The notes below the pieces were generated by a model. That model saw nothing but the letters and a program-made list of their open reading frames with translations, was not told the DNA's origin and did no database searches. Shown one piece after another: positions 1 to 10,878 of a DNA stretch of 64,000 bases. The stretch is from Bradyrhizobium guangxiense (lineage in GTDB: Bacteria; Pseudomonadota; Alphaproteobacteria; Rhizobiales; Xanthobacteraceae), in contig NZ_CP022219.1 in NCBI RefSeq assembly GCF_004114915.1, positions 5,734,501-5,798,500 of the forward strand, in the 5' to 3' direction. The number at the start of each line of letters is the position of its first letter. Position 1 is the first letter of the stretch. The position numbers and the translations under genes are program-made.

Positions 1-606
1 GTCGATCTGCGCGTGATCCCCGCCGCGGCCGTGATCCTGCCGGCCTTCTGCTCGCTGTCGTTGCCGAGCCGTGCATGGAGAATGGCTGCGCTCGCTGCGA
101 TCAGCGGCATCATACTGCTCAATGTCGCCGTCGTCCTCTCGGTGTGGTTGCCTTACCGCGCCGACTATGCGGCGATGATCGCCTCGTTCCAGAAGATCGA
201 TCGTGGCTCACGCATCCTGGTCGGCGGCATGGACGACAAGGGAGATCCGCCCTTCGCCGATCTCACCTCGTATCCGATGTTCTATGCGCCGACGCTGGCC
301 GTGCACTATGCCAACGCATTCGTGTTCAACCTGTTCACGGAAGCAGGCAAGCAGCCGGTGCGGCCGCGTGAGGCCGTGCGCAATATTGCCATTCCCTATG
401 GAGGGCCGGTGCCGGTAGGCCTGCTTGCCGCGGTCGCGGCAGGCCATCCCCCGCCGGACGTTCCGACATTCATACGCACCTGGGACCGGGATTTCGACTA
501 CCTCTATGTGCTGGGATCGCGGGCCGCGAATCCGCTGCCGGATTTGCTGGAGGTGCTGGATACCTCCGAACGATTCGTTCTCTACCGGATCCGCCGCAGA
601 TCCTAA
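1..606 (+). CDS. C-terminal part of an unrecognised membrane protein (5' end outside window)
   Basis: The reading frame is open from base 1, so the start lies outside the window; only about 201 residues are visible. The visible part begins with two hydrophobic stretches (about residues 6-20 and 28-48) and then a soluble tail of about 150 residues without Cys or any motif I recognise. It ends with an Arg-rich tip. It lies upstream of a glycosyltransferase and a methyltransferase on the same strand, so a role in surface polysaccharide or lipid glycosylation is possible, but this rests on context only. The tail could be the extracytoplasmic domain of a GT-C type enzyme. Confidence 0.7.
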   Translation, partial: VDLRVIPAAAVILPAFCSLSLPSRAWRMAALAAISGIILLNVAVVLSVWLPYRADYAAMIASFQKIDRGSRILVGGMDDKGDPPFADLTSYPMFYAPTLAVHYANAFVFNLFTEAGKQPVRPREAVRNIAIPYGGPVPVGLLAAVAAGHPPPDVPTFIRTWDRDFDYLYVLGSRAANPLPDLLEVLDTSERFVLYRIRRRS

Positions 607-761
607 ACCGGGGCCGCCGCGGCGCGAGCTTGGTTAACCGGACTTCACCTCTCGGCCCCCCTTCAATACCGCGGGTCCTAGACCCTTAATTGTTGCGGCA
701 AGGCGACCTTAACCACCGGCTCTTAGACTTCCGTCCCTGCAACCCAGTCGGAATCATTCGC

Positions 762-1757
762 ATGGCGGCCAATTCCAGCTCGATCCGCTACAGCCTCGTC
801 ATCCCCGTATTCAACGAGGAAGCCGTGCTGCCGGTCCTGCTGCGCCGGCTCGATCAGGTCATGTCCAGGCTCGACGGGCCGGCAGAAGCGATCTTCGTGG
901 ACGACGGCAGCCGCGATTCCAGCTCGATCGTGCTTCGGGCGCTTGCGGCGCGCGACGAGCGCTTTCGCTATATCGGCTTTTCGCGAAATTTCGGCCATCA
1001 GATCGCCATCACCGCCGGCATGGACGCCGCGCAAGGTGACGCGGTCATCGTCATGGATGCCGATCTGCAGGATCCGCCGGAAGTGATCGAGCAATTGATC
1101 GCGAAGTGGAAGGAAGGCAACGACATCGTCCACGCCCGCCGCCTGTCGCGCGAGGGCGAGAGCCGCTTCAAGCGCGCGACCGCACATCTGTTCTACCGGC
1201 TGCTCGGCAGGATGTCCTCCGTCGGCATCCCCGCCGATGTCGGCGACTTCCGCCTGATCGATCGCAAGGTGCTCGACGCTCTCCGGCAGATGCCGGAGCA
1301 GGATCGCTTCGTGCGCGGCATGATCGCCTGGCTCGGCTTCCGCCAAGCCGAGGTCGCCTTCCACCGTCTCGAGCGCGCCGCAGGTGAAACCAAATATCCA
1401 CTGTTCAAGATGGTCCGGCTGGCGGTGAACGCTGCGCTCGGCTTTTCCGATCTGCCCTTGCGGCTTGCCATCTGGTGCGGATTGACGGTCTCCGGGCTCG
1501 CGCTGCTCTACGGCGGCTGGGTGGTCCTGTTGTGGCTCAGCAAGGACAGCCATCTCGTGACAGGCTGGGCCTCGACGATCGTCGTCGTGTCGCTGTTGTG
1601 TGGAATCAACATGCTGATGACGGGCATCGTGGGACTCTATGTCGGCCGCATCCATGCCGAGGTGAAACGCCGGCCGCTCTACGTGGTGCAGACACGCGTC
1701 GGCTTCGATCGCGGCGCGGCGACGACGACACCAGCGATCCACGCGGTCAACGAATGA
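762..1757 (+). CDS. GT2 glycosyltransferase of the DPM1/GtrB type
   Basis: Family 2 (GT-A fold) transferase, probably loading a sugar onto a polyprenyl phosphate at the inner face of the membrane. The N-terminus shows LVIPVFNEE, then a DDGS motif, a DAD metal-binding motif in VIVMDADLQDPPE and a downstream QDRFVRG element. Two membrane segments follow at the C-terminus, as in GtrB/ArnC-like enzymes. About 331 residues is normal for the family. An upstream TTG at 690 would add 24 unrelated residues; ATG at 762 directly precedes the conserved domain. The stop overlaps the next start (ATGA), indicating translational coupling to the methyltransferase. The substrate cannot be told from sequence. 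Confidence 0.85.
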   Translation: MAANSSSIRYSLVIPVFNEEAVLPVLLRRLDQVMSRLDGPAEAIFVDDGSRDSSSIVLRALAARDERFRYIGFSRNFGHQIAITAGMDAAQGDAVIVMDADLQDPPEVIEQLIAKWKEGNDIVHARRLSREGESRFKRATAHLFYRLLGRMSSVGIPADVGDFRLIDRKVLDALRQMPEQDRFVRGMIAWLGFRQAEVAFHRLERAAGETKYPLFKMVRLAVNAALGFSDLPLRLAIWCGLTVSGLALLYGGWVVLLWLSKDSHLVTGWASTIVVVSLLCGINMLMTGIVGLYVGRIHAEVKRRPLYVVQTRVGFDRGAATTTPAIHAVNE

Positions 1758-2437
1758 CCGAGCTGTTCGACGGCTATCACGACAATTACCTTGACGTGGT
1801 CCAATCCTCGATCGCCTTCTCCGGCCTGCCGCATCAATTCTTCCAGCGTGCGAAGGTCGATCTGCTGCGCGACCTGATCGCGCAGCGGCTGGGCGCGAAG
1901 AGGCCCGACATGCTGGACGTCGGCTGCGGCGTCGGCAGCCTGCATCCCCCGCTGCACGGCATGGTCGGCCGCTTGAGCGGCATCGACGTGTCCTCGGCCT
2001 GCCTCGCGAAGGCGCGCCTCGCCAATGGCGGGGGCGACTACCGTGAATTCGACGGTCGCACCTTTCCGTTCGAGGACGCCAGCTTCGACCTGGTCACGGC
2101 TGTCTGCGTGATGCATCATGTTGTGCCGGCCGAATGGGCGCGCTTCATCGCCGAGATGCGCCGCGTGACGCGGCCCGGGGGACTCGTCTGCGTGATCGAG
2201 CACAATCCCTACAACCCGCTGACCCGCCTTGCCGTTGCGCGCTGCGAGTTCGACCGGGACGCCGTCCTGCTCGGCGCCGGCACGACGCGGAAGCTGATGG
2301 CTGCCGGCGGCCTGCGCGAGATCGGCGCGCGGCATTTCCTGCTGCTGCCCTGGGACACCAAGCCGGCGCGGCGCCTCGAACAGGCCCTGGGCGGCGTGTG
2401 GCTTGGAGGCCAATACGCCGCCTTCGGGACCGCTTGA
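1754..2437 (+). CDS. Class I SAM-dependent methyltransferase
   Basis: A 227-residue protein with the Rossmann-like SAM motif I MLDVGCGVGS (about residues 53-62), an acidic residue after the second strand (GIDVS) and a motif IV-like FDLVTAVCVMHHV, as in Methyltransf_11/25 enzymes. Start ATG at 1754 overlaps the stop of the upstream glycosyltransferase by four bases, so the two are co-translated and may act on the same glycolipid or saccharide. The frame stays open further upstream, but that part is a shadow of the glycosyltransferase gene. The methyl acceptor is unknown. Confidence 0.82.
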   Translation: MTELFDGYHDNYLDVVQSSIAFSGLPHQFFQRAKVDLLRDLIAQRLGAKRPDMLDVGCGVGSLHPPLHGMVGRLSGIDVSSACLAKARLANGGGDYREFDGRTFPFEDASFDLVTAVCVMHHVVPAEWARFIAEMRRVTRPGGLVCVIEHNPYNPLTRLAVARCEFDRDAVLLGAGTTRKLMAAGGLREIGARHFLLLPWDTKPARRLEQALGGVWLGGQYAAFGTA

Positions 2438-2438
2438 G

Positions 2439-3884
2439 CTATCTTTGCTGCGTATCCCGCCGCTTGTGCACGACCGCCACCTCATCGCTGTAGACGCGCT
2501 GCCATTGGGGCAGCCGGTCGAGCATCGCCACCGCCGGTGTGTGCGGCGCGAGCAGCGTCGCGCCGATCTTGTAGTCGTCGAGCAGCTTGAGGAAATCACC
2601 GAGGTCGATCAGCGCTATGGCACGATTGTAGCGGTCGATGAACGGTCCGCCATACAATTCGGAGCGGCCATCGATAAAGGTGGGCATGCCGGCAAAGATC
2701 AAATAGCCGCCGAAGGAATAGTCGTTGAGCACAGGCCCGCCCTTCGCGAGATTGGCTTCGGCGATTGCGGCCTGAGGGGTGATGAACGGAGCCGGCCTGA
2801 CGTCACGCGCGATGGCAGCCCCGCTCATCGCGATCAACACTGCGAGCCCCGCCAGATGGAGGCCGCGCGGCGAGATGGAAGCGTCGTCCGCGGCCGGTCC
2901 GCCGAACCGCCGGCCCAGCGGGGCTGCCAGATAGAGCGGCGCCAGCATGGCCAGCAGATCGGCATTGCGCTCCTGGGCCAGCGCGAAATGGAGCAACCCG
3001 ATCACCACCAATGCCCGCACGACCGGCAACGTCACGCCGCGCGAGAGCGCAAAGATCCCGGCCAACAGCAGCAGCTCGAAGCCGCCGATATGGCTGAAAT
3101 CATGCGGCCGCCACTCCGAGATCCAGGCGAGCGCGGAGCCGGCACCGAGTGTCGTCAGCGGCATCAGCAGCGGTTCCGGCCCGTGGGGCGTCAGGCACGA
3201 CGCGGCGACCGCAAGGGCTGTGAACGGCAGCCACCGCAGGATCACGCGCGGCCATGCGCTTCGCGCCTCACGTAGCAGCGCCTCAAGCACCACAGGGCCG
3301 ATGAGCCCAAGCGCCAGCACCCCGCTGCCGTGCAGATTAGCCCACACGACCAGCAGCGGCAGGGCCCAATATGGCGGAGGGCCGCCACGATCCATGCAGC
3401 GGACCAGCGCGGCCGCCCAGGTCACCATCAGCGGCAGCACGAGGACATGCGGCCGTGCCAGCATATGGGGTGTCAGCAAGATGACGGCCGCCACCACCAT
3501 GAGCAGCGTCAGGGTGGGCGAAAGCTCGCGCAACAGGAAGAATGTGAGCAGGCCGAAGGCGAGCGCTATCGCCGCCGCCGCGATGACGACGACGCCTGGC
3601 CAGCCGGACAGCGCGTAGACGCCTGCATAGATCACTTCGGACAGCCATTCGAATGTGATCCAGGGCGCGCCGTGCATCGAAAAGGAGAACGGGTCGCTCG
3701 CCGGCAGGGTGTGATGCGCGATGATCCAACGCCCGACCTCGATATGAGAATAGCTGTCGGGATCGCCGAGCAGCCGCGGCCCGACGAGCAGCAGCACGCC
3801 ATAGACGCAAAGGCCCACCGCCCAAGGGAGCGCTGCACGTGCCGAAAACGGTTGAACCGCGCTGTGGACGACCTGGTCAGTCAT
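2439..3884 (-). CDS. Polytopic membrane protein, possible GT-C type glycosyltransferase
   Basis: A protein of 481 residues with roughly ten or more hydrophobic segments. After the first segment there is a loop with PDSYSHIEVGRWI and DPFSFS; an acidic residue in the first extracytoplasmic loop is typical of GT-C transferases, but I cannot assign a family. The C-terminal ~100 residues are soluble and contain an NDYSFGGYLIF and IDGRSELYG region. ATG at 3884 (MTDQVV...) is preferred; the frame extends 56 codons upstream without membrane-protein character. It is convergent with the methyltransferase gene, with stops only 1 nt apart. Function is not assigned. Confidence 0.7.
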   Translation of the reverse strand: MTDQVVHSAVQPFSARAALPWAVGLCVYGVLLLVGPRLLGDPDSYSHIEVGRWIIAHHTLPASDPFSFSMHGAPWITFEWLSEVIYAGVYALSGWPGVVVIAAAAIALAFGLLTFFLLRELSPTLTLLMVVAAVILLTPHMLARPHVLVLPLMVTWAAALVRCMDRGGPPPYWALPLLVVWANLHGSGVLALGLIGPVVLEALLREARSAWPRVILRWLPFTALAVAASCLTPHGPEPLLMPLTTLGAGSALAWISEWRPHDFSHIGGFELLLLAGIFALSRGVTLPVVRALVVIGLLHFALAQERNADLLAMLAPLYLAAPLGRRFGGPAADDASISPRGLHLAGLAVLIAMSGAAIARDVRPAPFITPQAAIAEANLAKGGPVLNDYSFGGYLIFAGMPTFIDGRSELYGGPFIDRYNRAIALIDLGDFLKLLDDYKIGATLLAPHTPAVAMLDRLPQWQRVYSDEVAVVHKRRDTQQR

Positions 3885-4181
3885 GGCGGGCCAAAGTAGG
3901 CCGCAAGCGTTAAGTTCTTCTTTAATGTTTCCCGCCTTCGCCCCGAGGCGGGCCGGCGGCCCCAGATTATCTCGAGCAGGTCGAAGCCGTATCGAAACCC
4001 GGCTGAACAGGTCCGGCGTGTGCGCAACTGAGAGAACGCACCGCGCCTTCAAATGCCCCTCTCGGTTCGGGTTGTCGCGCGTGATCGCAGGCTGCGTTCA
4101 CTTCTCGGTGCGGACCGTCTTGGGAGCTGACGCGCCCGTTCAGTGATGCGGTATCATCCGATGGTCGACGGGGAAGGTGTC
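3885..4181. other. Intergenic region between divergent genes
   Basis: About 297 bases between the membrane protein gene (minus) and the hydrolase gene (plus). It should hold both promoters. A Shine-Dalgarno-like GGGGAAGG lies at about 4170-4177, before the chosen hydrolase start. I saw no repeat, RNA gene or convincing operator. Confidence 0.5.
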
Positions 4182-5048
4182 ATGCTGCTTCGCAATCTCT
4201 TCATCGCACTTCTCATCACGGTCTCGATCACGGCTGCGCACGCAGCGCCGCAATGGCTCAGCCTGCCACCTACGCCGACCTTGCCCAAGGCAGCGCAGAG
4301 CGGCTTTGCACCCGTCAACGGCGTCAAGGTCTGGTACGCTGTGTTCGGCCGCGGCCAGCCCGTCCTGTTGCTGCATGGCGGTCTGGCCAACGCCAACTAC
4401 TGGGGCCACCAGGTCCGCGCGCTGCAACGGCACTATCAGGTCATCGTCATGGAGAGCCGCGGCCATGGCCGCAGCAGCCGCAACCAGGAGCCGTATGGCT
4501 ACGGTTTGATGGGCTCGGACGTGATCGGGCTGCTCGATCATCTCAAGATCAGGAAGGCCGCGATCGTCGGCTGGAGCGACGGCGCGATCATCGGCCTCGA
4601 CGTTGCAATGAAGCATCCGGAGCGGGTGAGCAAGCTGTTCGCCTTCGCGGCCAACTCGGACCCGTCAGGTGTTGCGGATATTGCGTCAAGCGACGTCTTC
4701 AATGCCTACATTGCCAGGGCTGGAGAGGAGTACAAGCGCCTTTCACCGACCCCGACCGAGTACAAGAGCTTTGTCGCGGAGATTACCAAGATGTGGGAGA
4801 GCCAGCCGAAATGGACGGCTTCGGACCTCGCGGCGATCAAGGTGCCGACCTGGATCGTGGATGGCGATCACGACGAGGCGATCAAGCGCGAGAACACCGA
4901 GTTCATGGCCGCGGCCATTCCGGGCGCCGGCCTGCTGATCCAGCCAGAGGTCAGCCACTTCTCGTTCCTGCAGGACCCGGAGCAGTTCAATCAGGATGTG
5001 CTGCATTTTCTCGAGCGGCGGGATGCGTCAGAGCCTGCGGCGAAATAG
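4182..5048 (+). CDS. Secreted alpha/beta-fold hydrolase
   Basis: A 288-residue alpha/beta hydrolase with a Sec-type signal peptide (MLLRNLFIALLITV... ending near AHA-A). The lid-less core shows the HGG oxyanion motif (LLLHGGLAN), a nucleophile elbow GWSDG, the acid in IVDGDHDE and the terminal His in VSHFSF, so the Ser-Asp-His triad looks complete. ATG at 4182 is chosen because it starts the signal peptide and follows GGGGAAGG; in-frame starts at 4143/4146 would add a polar extension before it. Probably a periplasmic esterase or lactonase; the substrate is unknown. Confidence 0.82.
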   Translation: MLLRNLFIALLITVSITAAHAAPQWLSLPPTPTLPKAAQSGFAPVNGVKVWYAVFGRGQPVLLLHGGLANANYWGHQVRALQRHYQVIVMESRGHGRSSRNQEPYGYGLMGSDVIGLLDHLKIRKAAIVGWSDGAIIGLDVAMKHPERVSKLFAFAANSDPSGVADIASSDVFNAYIARAGEEYKRLSPTPTEYKSFVAEITKMWESQPKWTASDLAAIKVPTWIVDGDHDEAIKRENTEFMAAAIPGAGLLIQPEVSHFSFLQDPEQFNQDVLHFLERRDASEPAAK

Positions 5049-5134
5049 CAAAACTCCGCGAAGGGGAATGCCGAGACATGCGCTCGCAATGACGGAGGCC
5101 GTGGCAACGGCTCGCGCTCCCCACGCCGCCGGGA

Positions 5135-5554
5135 CTACTTCGCGACCTTCGCACGGTCCTTCACGGGGATCACCAGCTTGAGGCCGGACCAGACGTCGTC
5201 AACGGCGCAGACCTTGATGTCGACGAGGCCGTTGGCGAGTGCGGTCTCGCGCACCAACGTTTCCGTCACGTCGGTTGCGACACCGGAGGCCTTCTTCGGC
5301 CATGACGCCCAGATCATGCCGCCGGGGGCGATCAGCTTCCGATAGCTGCGCAGCTTGGCGGCGAAGCCCTTCGCTTCGGTCGTGAAGACATGCACCAGGT
5401 CGAGCGGAGCCTTGGCGGTCTTTGCGATCGTCACATCATCAGGCAATGCACCGACGATGTCGCCATAAGCAACGGACAGACCATCCACAAAAATACAAAA
5501 GCCCGGCTTGATGCCGAGCTTTTGCACTAACGGTTTGCCGGAATAGCCGGCCAT
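5135..5554 (-). CDS. DUF3052 family protein
   Basis: A 139-residue protein that matches the DUF3052 pattern: N-terminal GYSGKPLVQKLGIKPG, a central VHVFTTEAKGFAAKL and GGMIWASWPKKASG, then a C-terminal VDDVWSGLKLVI. No signal peptide or membrane segment is seen. The family's biochemical role is unknown to me. It starts 12 bases downstream of the ftsH stop on the same strand, so it may be read through from ftsH, but I see no coupling signal. Confidence 0.8.
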   Translation of the reverse strand: MAGYSGKPLVQKLGIKPGFCIFVDGLSVAYGDIVGALPDDVTIAKTAKAPLDLVHVFTTEAKGFAAKLRSYRKLIAPGGMIWASWPKKASGVATDVTETLVRETALANGLVDIKVCAVDDVWSGLKLVIPVKDRAKVAK

Positions 5555-5566
5555 GACCCGCAGGAC

Positions 5567-7492
<1,926 letters not shown>

Positions 7493-7758
7493 CGATCTTC
7501 CTTCGTGGTCGCGCGGATCGCGGCCGCATCCTTGGGCAGAGAAGAGAAAATCCCCAAGGAATCCTCTCGGTTAGACGCATACAATTTAGGTGCCGCCCCG
7601 GTCGCTGCCAAGGGAACGAGATGGGACTATTTAGCCCATCTTAGAGCGATTCCCGCTGAAATAATGGCGCCCGAAGCGGGGTTTTTCCTGCCTGGTTAAG
7701 GTGTCCTGACGGCGCGGGGGCGAAATGGCCGGTGTCATGATCCGCCCTGGTCCCACGC

Positions 7759-8817
7759 TTATCCGCCCTTGCGGCGCCGGGCCGGCGCCGGTGCGATCTG
7801 GATACGCCCGCCGGCGAGGCTGATCAAGGCTCCCGCTAGGGTCTGCCTCAAGGCCGGCCGGCCATTTGCGGCTGCAGCAGGACCTGCGGCGATGGCCTGA
7901 TCGAGCGCGGCCAGGAGGGATTCGACCTTGCCGAGTTCCGCTGGCCCTTCGTGCCCGAGCGCGTTGACGGCCCGCAGCAGGAGCCGCAGCCGGACCTCGT
8001 CCGGCAACGCCGCAAAGGCCGCAGCCTCGAAGCTTCGGACGCCCGCCTGCGGCGCATCGCCGCGATCCCGCAAACGGAGGAAGCGCTCGGCGCCGTCGGC
8101 CAGCCCCTCGACCGCCGCATTGGCCCGCGCCAGCCTGGTCGCGAGCCGCGCCAGACTCTTGCTATCGCCGCCCTCGGCCGCGAGGAGCGGCAGCAGCGCC
8201 CGCAGCCGCGGCCGGGTGAAGGCGGTGTCGCGGTTGGTGGGGTCGTCGGCAAAGCCGATCTTGGCCCGCTTGAGCGTCGCGATCAGCTGCGATTTCGAGA
8301 CGTCGAGCAGCGGCCGCGCTAGCACGATCCCGTCGCGCTCGCTGAGGGAGGCCATTGCCGACAGACCCGCAAGCCCGCTGCCGCGCAGGAGGCGCATCAA
8401 CAGGGTCTCGGCCTGGTCGTCGCGGGTGTGCGCAGTCAGCACATGGCTCGCGCCGACGGCGCGCGCGGCCTGCACGAGCAGGCGGTAGCGGGCCTCGCGC
8501 GCCGCCGCCGGCACCCCCGTCCTCGGCTTTGCGCCGCGCCAGCGCAGGGTCCGGTGCGGCAATCCGAGTTCGGCGGCGAGCCGCTTGACCTCGCGCGCCT
8601 CGCGCGCTGCCTCCCGCCGAAGGCCATGATCGATGGTGACGACGGTGAGACGCGGGCCGCGCACGAGGCTGCGTTGCCAGCGGGCCATAAGCCACATCAG
8701 CGCGACCGAGTCGGGCCCACCGGAGACCGCGAGCACCAGCGCCGGCGCGGCTTTCAGGCCGGCGAAGAGCCGCCTCGCCTCACGTGTCGAGATCGGAGAA
8801 TTGTCATCGTCTGACAT
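7759..8817 (-). CDS. tilS: tRNA(Ile)-lysidine synthetase
   Basis: Adds lysine to C34 of tRNA-Ile(CAU), changing its decoding from AUG to AUA; essential in most bacteria. The N-type ATP pyrophosphatase PP-loop SGGPDS is at about residues 32-37, followed by TIDHGLRREA and LTAHTRDDQAETLLMRLLRGSGLAGL, all characteristic of TilS. At 352 residues it is shorter than E. coli TilS, as usual for this class. ATG at 8817 (MSDDDN) is preferred over TTG at 8832. It sits between cpoB and ftsH, a conserved neighbourhood. Confidence 0.95.
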   Translation of the reverse strand: MSDDDNSPISTREARRLFAGLKAAPALVLAVSGGPDSVALMWLMARWQRSLVRGPRLTVVTIDHGLRREAAREAREVKRLAAELGLPHRTLRWRGAKPRTGVPAAAREARYRLLVQAARAVGASHVLTAHTRDDQAETLLMRLLRGSGLAGLSAMASLSERDGIVLARPLLDVSKSQLIATLKRAKIGFADDPTNRDTAFTRPRLRALLPLLAAEGGDSKSLARLATRLARANAAVEGLADGAERFLRLRDRGDAPQAGVRSFEAAAFAALPDEVRLRLLLRAVNALGHEGPAELGKVESLLAALDQAIAAGPAAAANGRPALRQTLAGALISLAGGRIQIAPAPARRRKGG

Positions 8818-8899
8818 GACGCCGCCCAGCAACTGCCAGCGAATGGCGGGCGCAATCTAGCGCAGCGCCGTCCGCTTTGTCAGCGATCAGCGCCGTGGA

Positions 8900-9958
8900 T
8901 CAGCACTTCACCCGCTTCTGCTCGCGGTCGACCGCGGCTTTGACGCCGGCGGAAGCGCGCGGATATTTGCGGCCGACCTCGCCGAAGGCGGCGCAGGCGG
9001 CTTCCTTCTCCTTGAGGGCCGCAAGTGACTGGCCGAGCCGCAGCAGCGCATCCGGCGCCTTGGCCGATTTCTCGTATTTGGTGGTGACGGCGAGGAAGGC
9101 CTCGGCGGAATCGCGATATTGCTGGCGCTGGAAATAGCTCTCGCCGAGCCAGTATTGCGCGTCTCCGACGAGCGGATCGCTCGGGAATTTCTGCGAGAAG
9201 TTCTTCATGGTCTGCTCGGCCAGCGCGTAGTCCTTGCGCTGCATGTAGCCGATACCGAGATCGAACTCGTCGCGCGGCGTTGCCGAGGGGGGCAGGGTGC
9301 TCAAGCCAGCACCGCCGGAAGGCGCCGGATAGCCCTGTTGGGCCGGCGGATAGCCCGGCTGCGCTGCCGGGGGCGCGGCCTGCGGCTGATAGCGAGGACT
9401 TGTGTTGGCGAGATCGAGCGGCTCCCCGGCGCCGCGACCGCCGGGTGCACCCTGACCTCCTGTCGGCATCGGCTGCTGCCCGCCGCCGAGCGCGCGCGGG
9501 GCGCCGGGCGCATTCGGATTCTGGTTCGGGTCGAACGCATCGCCGCGGCGGCTTCTGCCGGGGGCGCCCGGTGCCGGCTGCTCCTGAACGATCGGAGCGG
9601 GAGCTGCGATCTGCGGTTGCTCATAATTCGGCTGGGCCGGCTGCTGCTGCCGATAGGCCGGCGCGACTTGCGCGGGCGGAACGGCGGCAACGTTGGGCTG
9701 GACCGGCGCCTGTCCGGGCGCGCCCTGCGCGCCGCCCTCGAGCGCCCGCAGCCGCTCTTCGAGCTGGCGATTGCGGTATTGCAGCTCTTCGTTCTGGCCG
9801 GTGAGCTGGCGCAGCTGGTTCTCCAACCGCTCGATCCGCATCTCGGGATCGGCATCATCCGACTGCGCAAAGATCGACTGCGCAAGTGCGGGCGAGCCCA
9901 AAGCGAGCAGCGCGGCGATCGCCACGGTGCCGGTAAAGACCTTAAATCTCGATGACAT
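8900..9958 (-). CDS. cpoB: Tol-Pal system protein CpoB (YbgF)
   Basis: Periplasmic protein coordinating peptidoglycan synthesis with outer-membrane constriction at division. The 352 residues comprise a signal peptide ending near LALGSPALAQ, a coiled coil at about 37-75 (RIERLENQLRQLTGQNEEL), a long Pro/Gln/Gly-rich linker, and three C-terminal tetratricopeptide repeats beginning at PRDEFDLGIGYM and ending with a Cys two residues before the stop region. The frame extends 18 Arg-rich residues upstream, but ATG at 9958 starts the signal peptide. It follows pal, separated by a terminator-like hairpin. Confidence 0.93.
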   Translation of the reverse strand: MSSRFKVFTGTVAIAALLALGSPALAQSIFAQSDDADPEMRIERLENQLRQLTGQNEELQYRNRQLEERLRALEGGAQGAPGQAPVQPNVAAVPPAQVAPAYRQQQPAQPNYEQPQIAAPAPIVQEQPAPGAPGRSRRGDAFDPNQNPNAPGAPRALGGGQQPMPTGGQGAPGGRGAGEPLDLANTSPRYQPQAAPPAAQPGYPPAQQGYPAPSGGAGLSTLPPSATPRDEFDLGIGYMQRKDYALAEQTMKNFSQKFPSDPLVGDAQYWLGESYFQRQQYRDSAEAFLAVTTKYEKSAKAPDALLRLGQSLAALKEKEAACAAFGEVGRKYPRASAGVKAAVDREQKRVKC

Positions 9959-10084
9959 CTTGCCCTGACGACGAAAGCGAAATGGCCTGCGACGGAACAT
10001 TCGACGCGCCACACATTGAAGGGGAGTACGCCAAAACTGTGACTGGCACCACGGGGTTTTCGGTCACGGATTGCTGAAACGAAA

Positions 10085-10106
10085 CCGGCGCCCGAGAGGG
10101 CGCCGG
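10085..10106 (-). terminator. Hairpin after pal
   Basis: Perfect 9-bp stem CCGGCGCCC / GGGCGCCGG with a 4-base loop. Read on the minus strand it is followed by TTTCGTTTC, consistent with an intrinsic terminator or attenuator between pal and cpoB. Confidence 0.65.
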
Positions 10107-10159
10107 CATAATCGGTTTCTGAAGATGAACGGCGCCTGACTGGCGTCCGTATATCGGCG

Positions 10160-10648
10160 TCAGGAGCTCGCGTTCAGCACGGTGACGGCACGACGGTTCT
10201 GCGACCAGCAGGAGATATCGTTACAGACGGCGACCGGCCGCTCCTTGCCGTAGGAGATGGTGCGCATGCGGTTCGGATCGATGCCGCGCGAGGCGAGGAA
10301 CGAGCGCACCGACTGGGCTCTGCGGGCGCCGAGCGCGATGTTGTATTCGCGGGTGCCGCGCTCGTCGGCATGGCCTTCGATGGTGAAGGAGTAGCGCGGA
10401 TAGGTCTGGAGCCACTGCGCCTGCTTCTCGAGGGTCACGATCGCCTGCGGGGTCAGATCGGTCTGGTCGCTTTCGAAGAACACGCGGTCGCCGACGTTGA
10501 CCACGAAGTCCTGCTGGCTGCCCGGCGTCGCCGCATTGGCCATCGCATCCGTCGCAGCATTCTTGTTGGCGCAGGCGCCCATCGACAACGCGACGGCGAG
10601 CACCGCGGCCAGCTTCAATCCCTGGAGGATACGCATAGGATGTTTCAT
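10160..10648 (-). CDS. pal: Peptidoglycan-associated lipoprotein Pal
   Basis: Outer-membrane lipoprotein that binds peptidoglycan and links the Tol complex to the envelope. The 162 residues start with a lipoprotein signal and lipobox SMGAC (lipidated Cys26), then a short linker and an OmpA-like domain with the peptidoglycan-binding signature IEGHADERGTREYNIALGARRA. ATG at 10648 is preceded by GGAGG with 7-base spacing, supporting this start over Met5. It belongs to the tol system but is separated from tolB by two unrelated genes. Confidence 0.96.
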   Translation of the reverse strand: MKHPMRILQGLKLAAVLAVALSMGACANKNAATDAMANAATPGSQQDFVVNVGDRVFFESDQTDLTPQAIVTLEKQAQWLQTYPRYSFTIEGHADERGTREYNIALGARRAQSVRSFLASRGIDPNRMRTISYGKERPVAVCNDISCWSQNRRAVTVLNASS

Positions 10649-10878
10649 TCCGGAGCCTCCACGCTCACGTTTCGTCCACTGCTGTCCGGTCTACAGGGGG
10701 TTGGTTAAGCGAACGTTCCGTCAACCTTGACGGAACCTTGCCCCAGCCGATCAAATGCCCCCAACCAGCGAAAAGCACCCGTCATGGTTAATGGGTTGTA
10801 AATGTGGCGCGAGGGTGAAGGCAAGCCAGGGTGACCGGCAAAAACGGCGGGGTCTGCTTGAATTTTTGCCACCTTCCA

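Noticed and set aside
7560..7640. Heat-shock (RpoH) type promoter before ftsH
   Set aside because: CTTGGC and CCTAAATT occur at about 16-base spacing on the minus strand, but the match to consensus is too weak to call.
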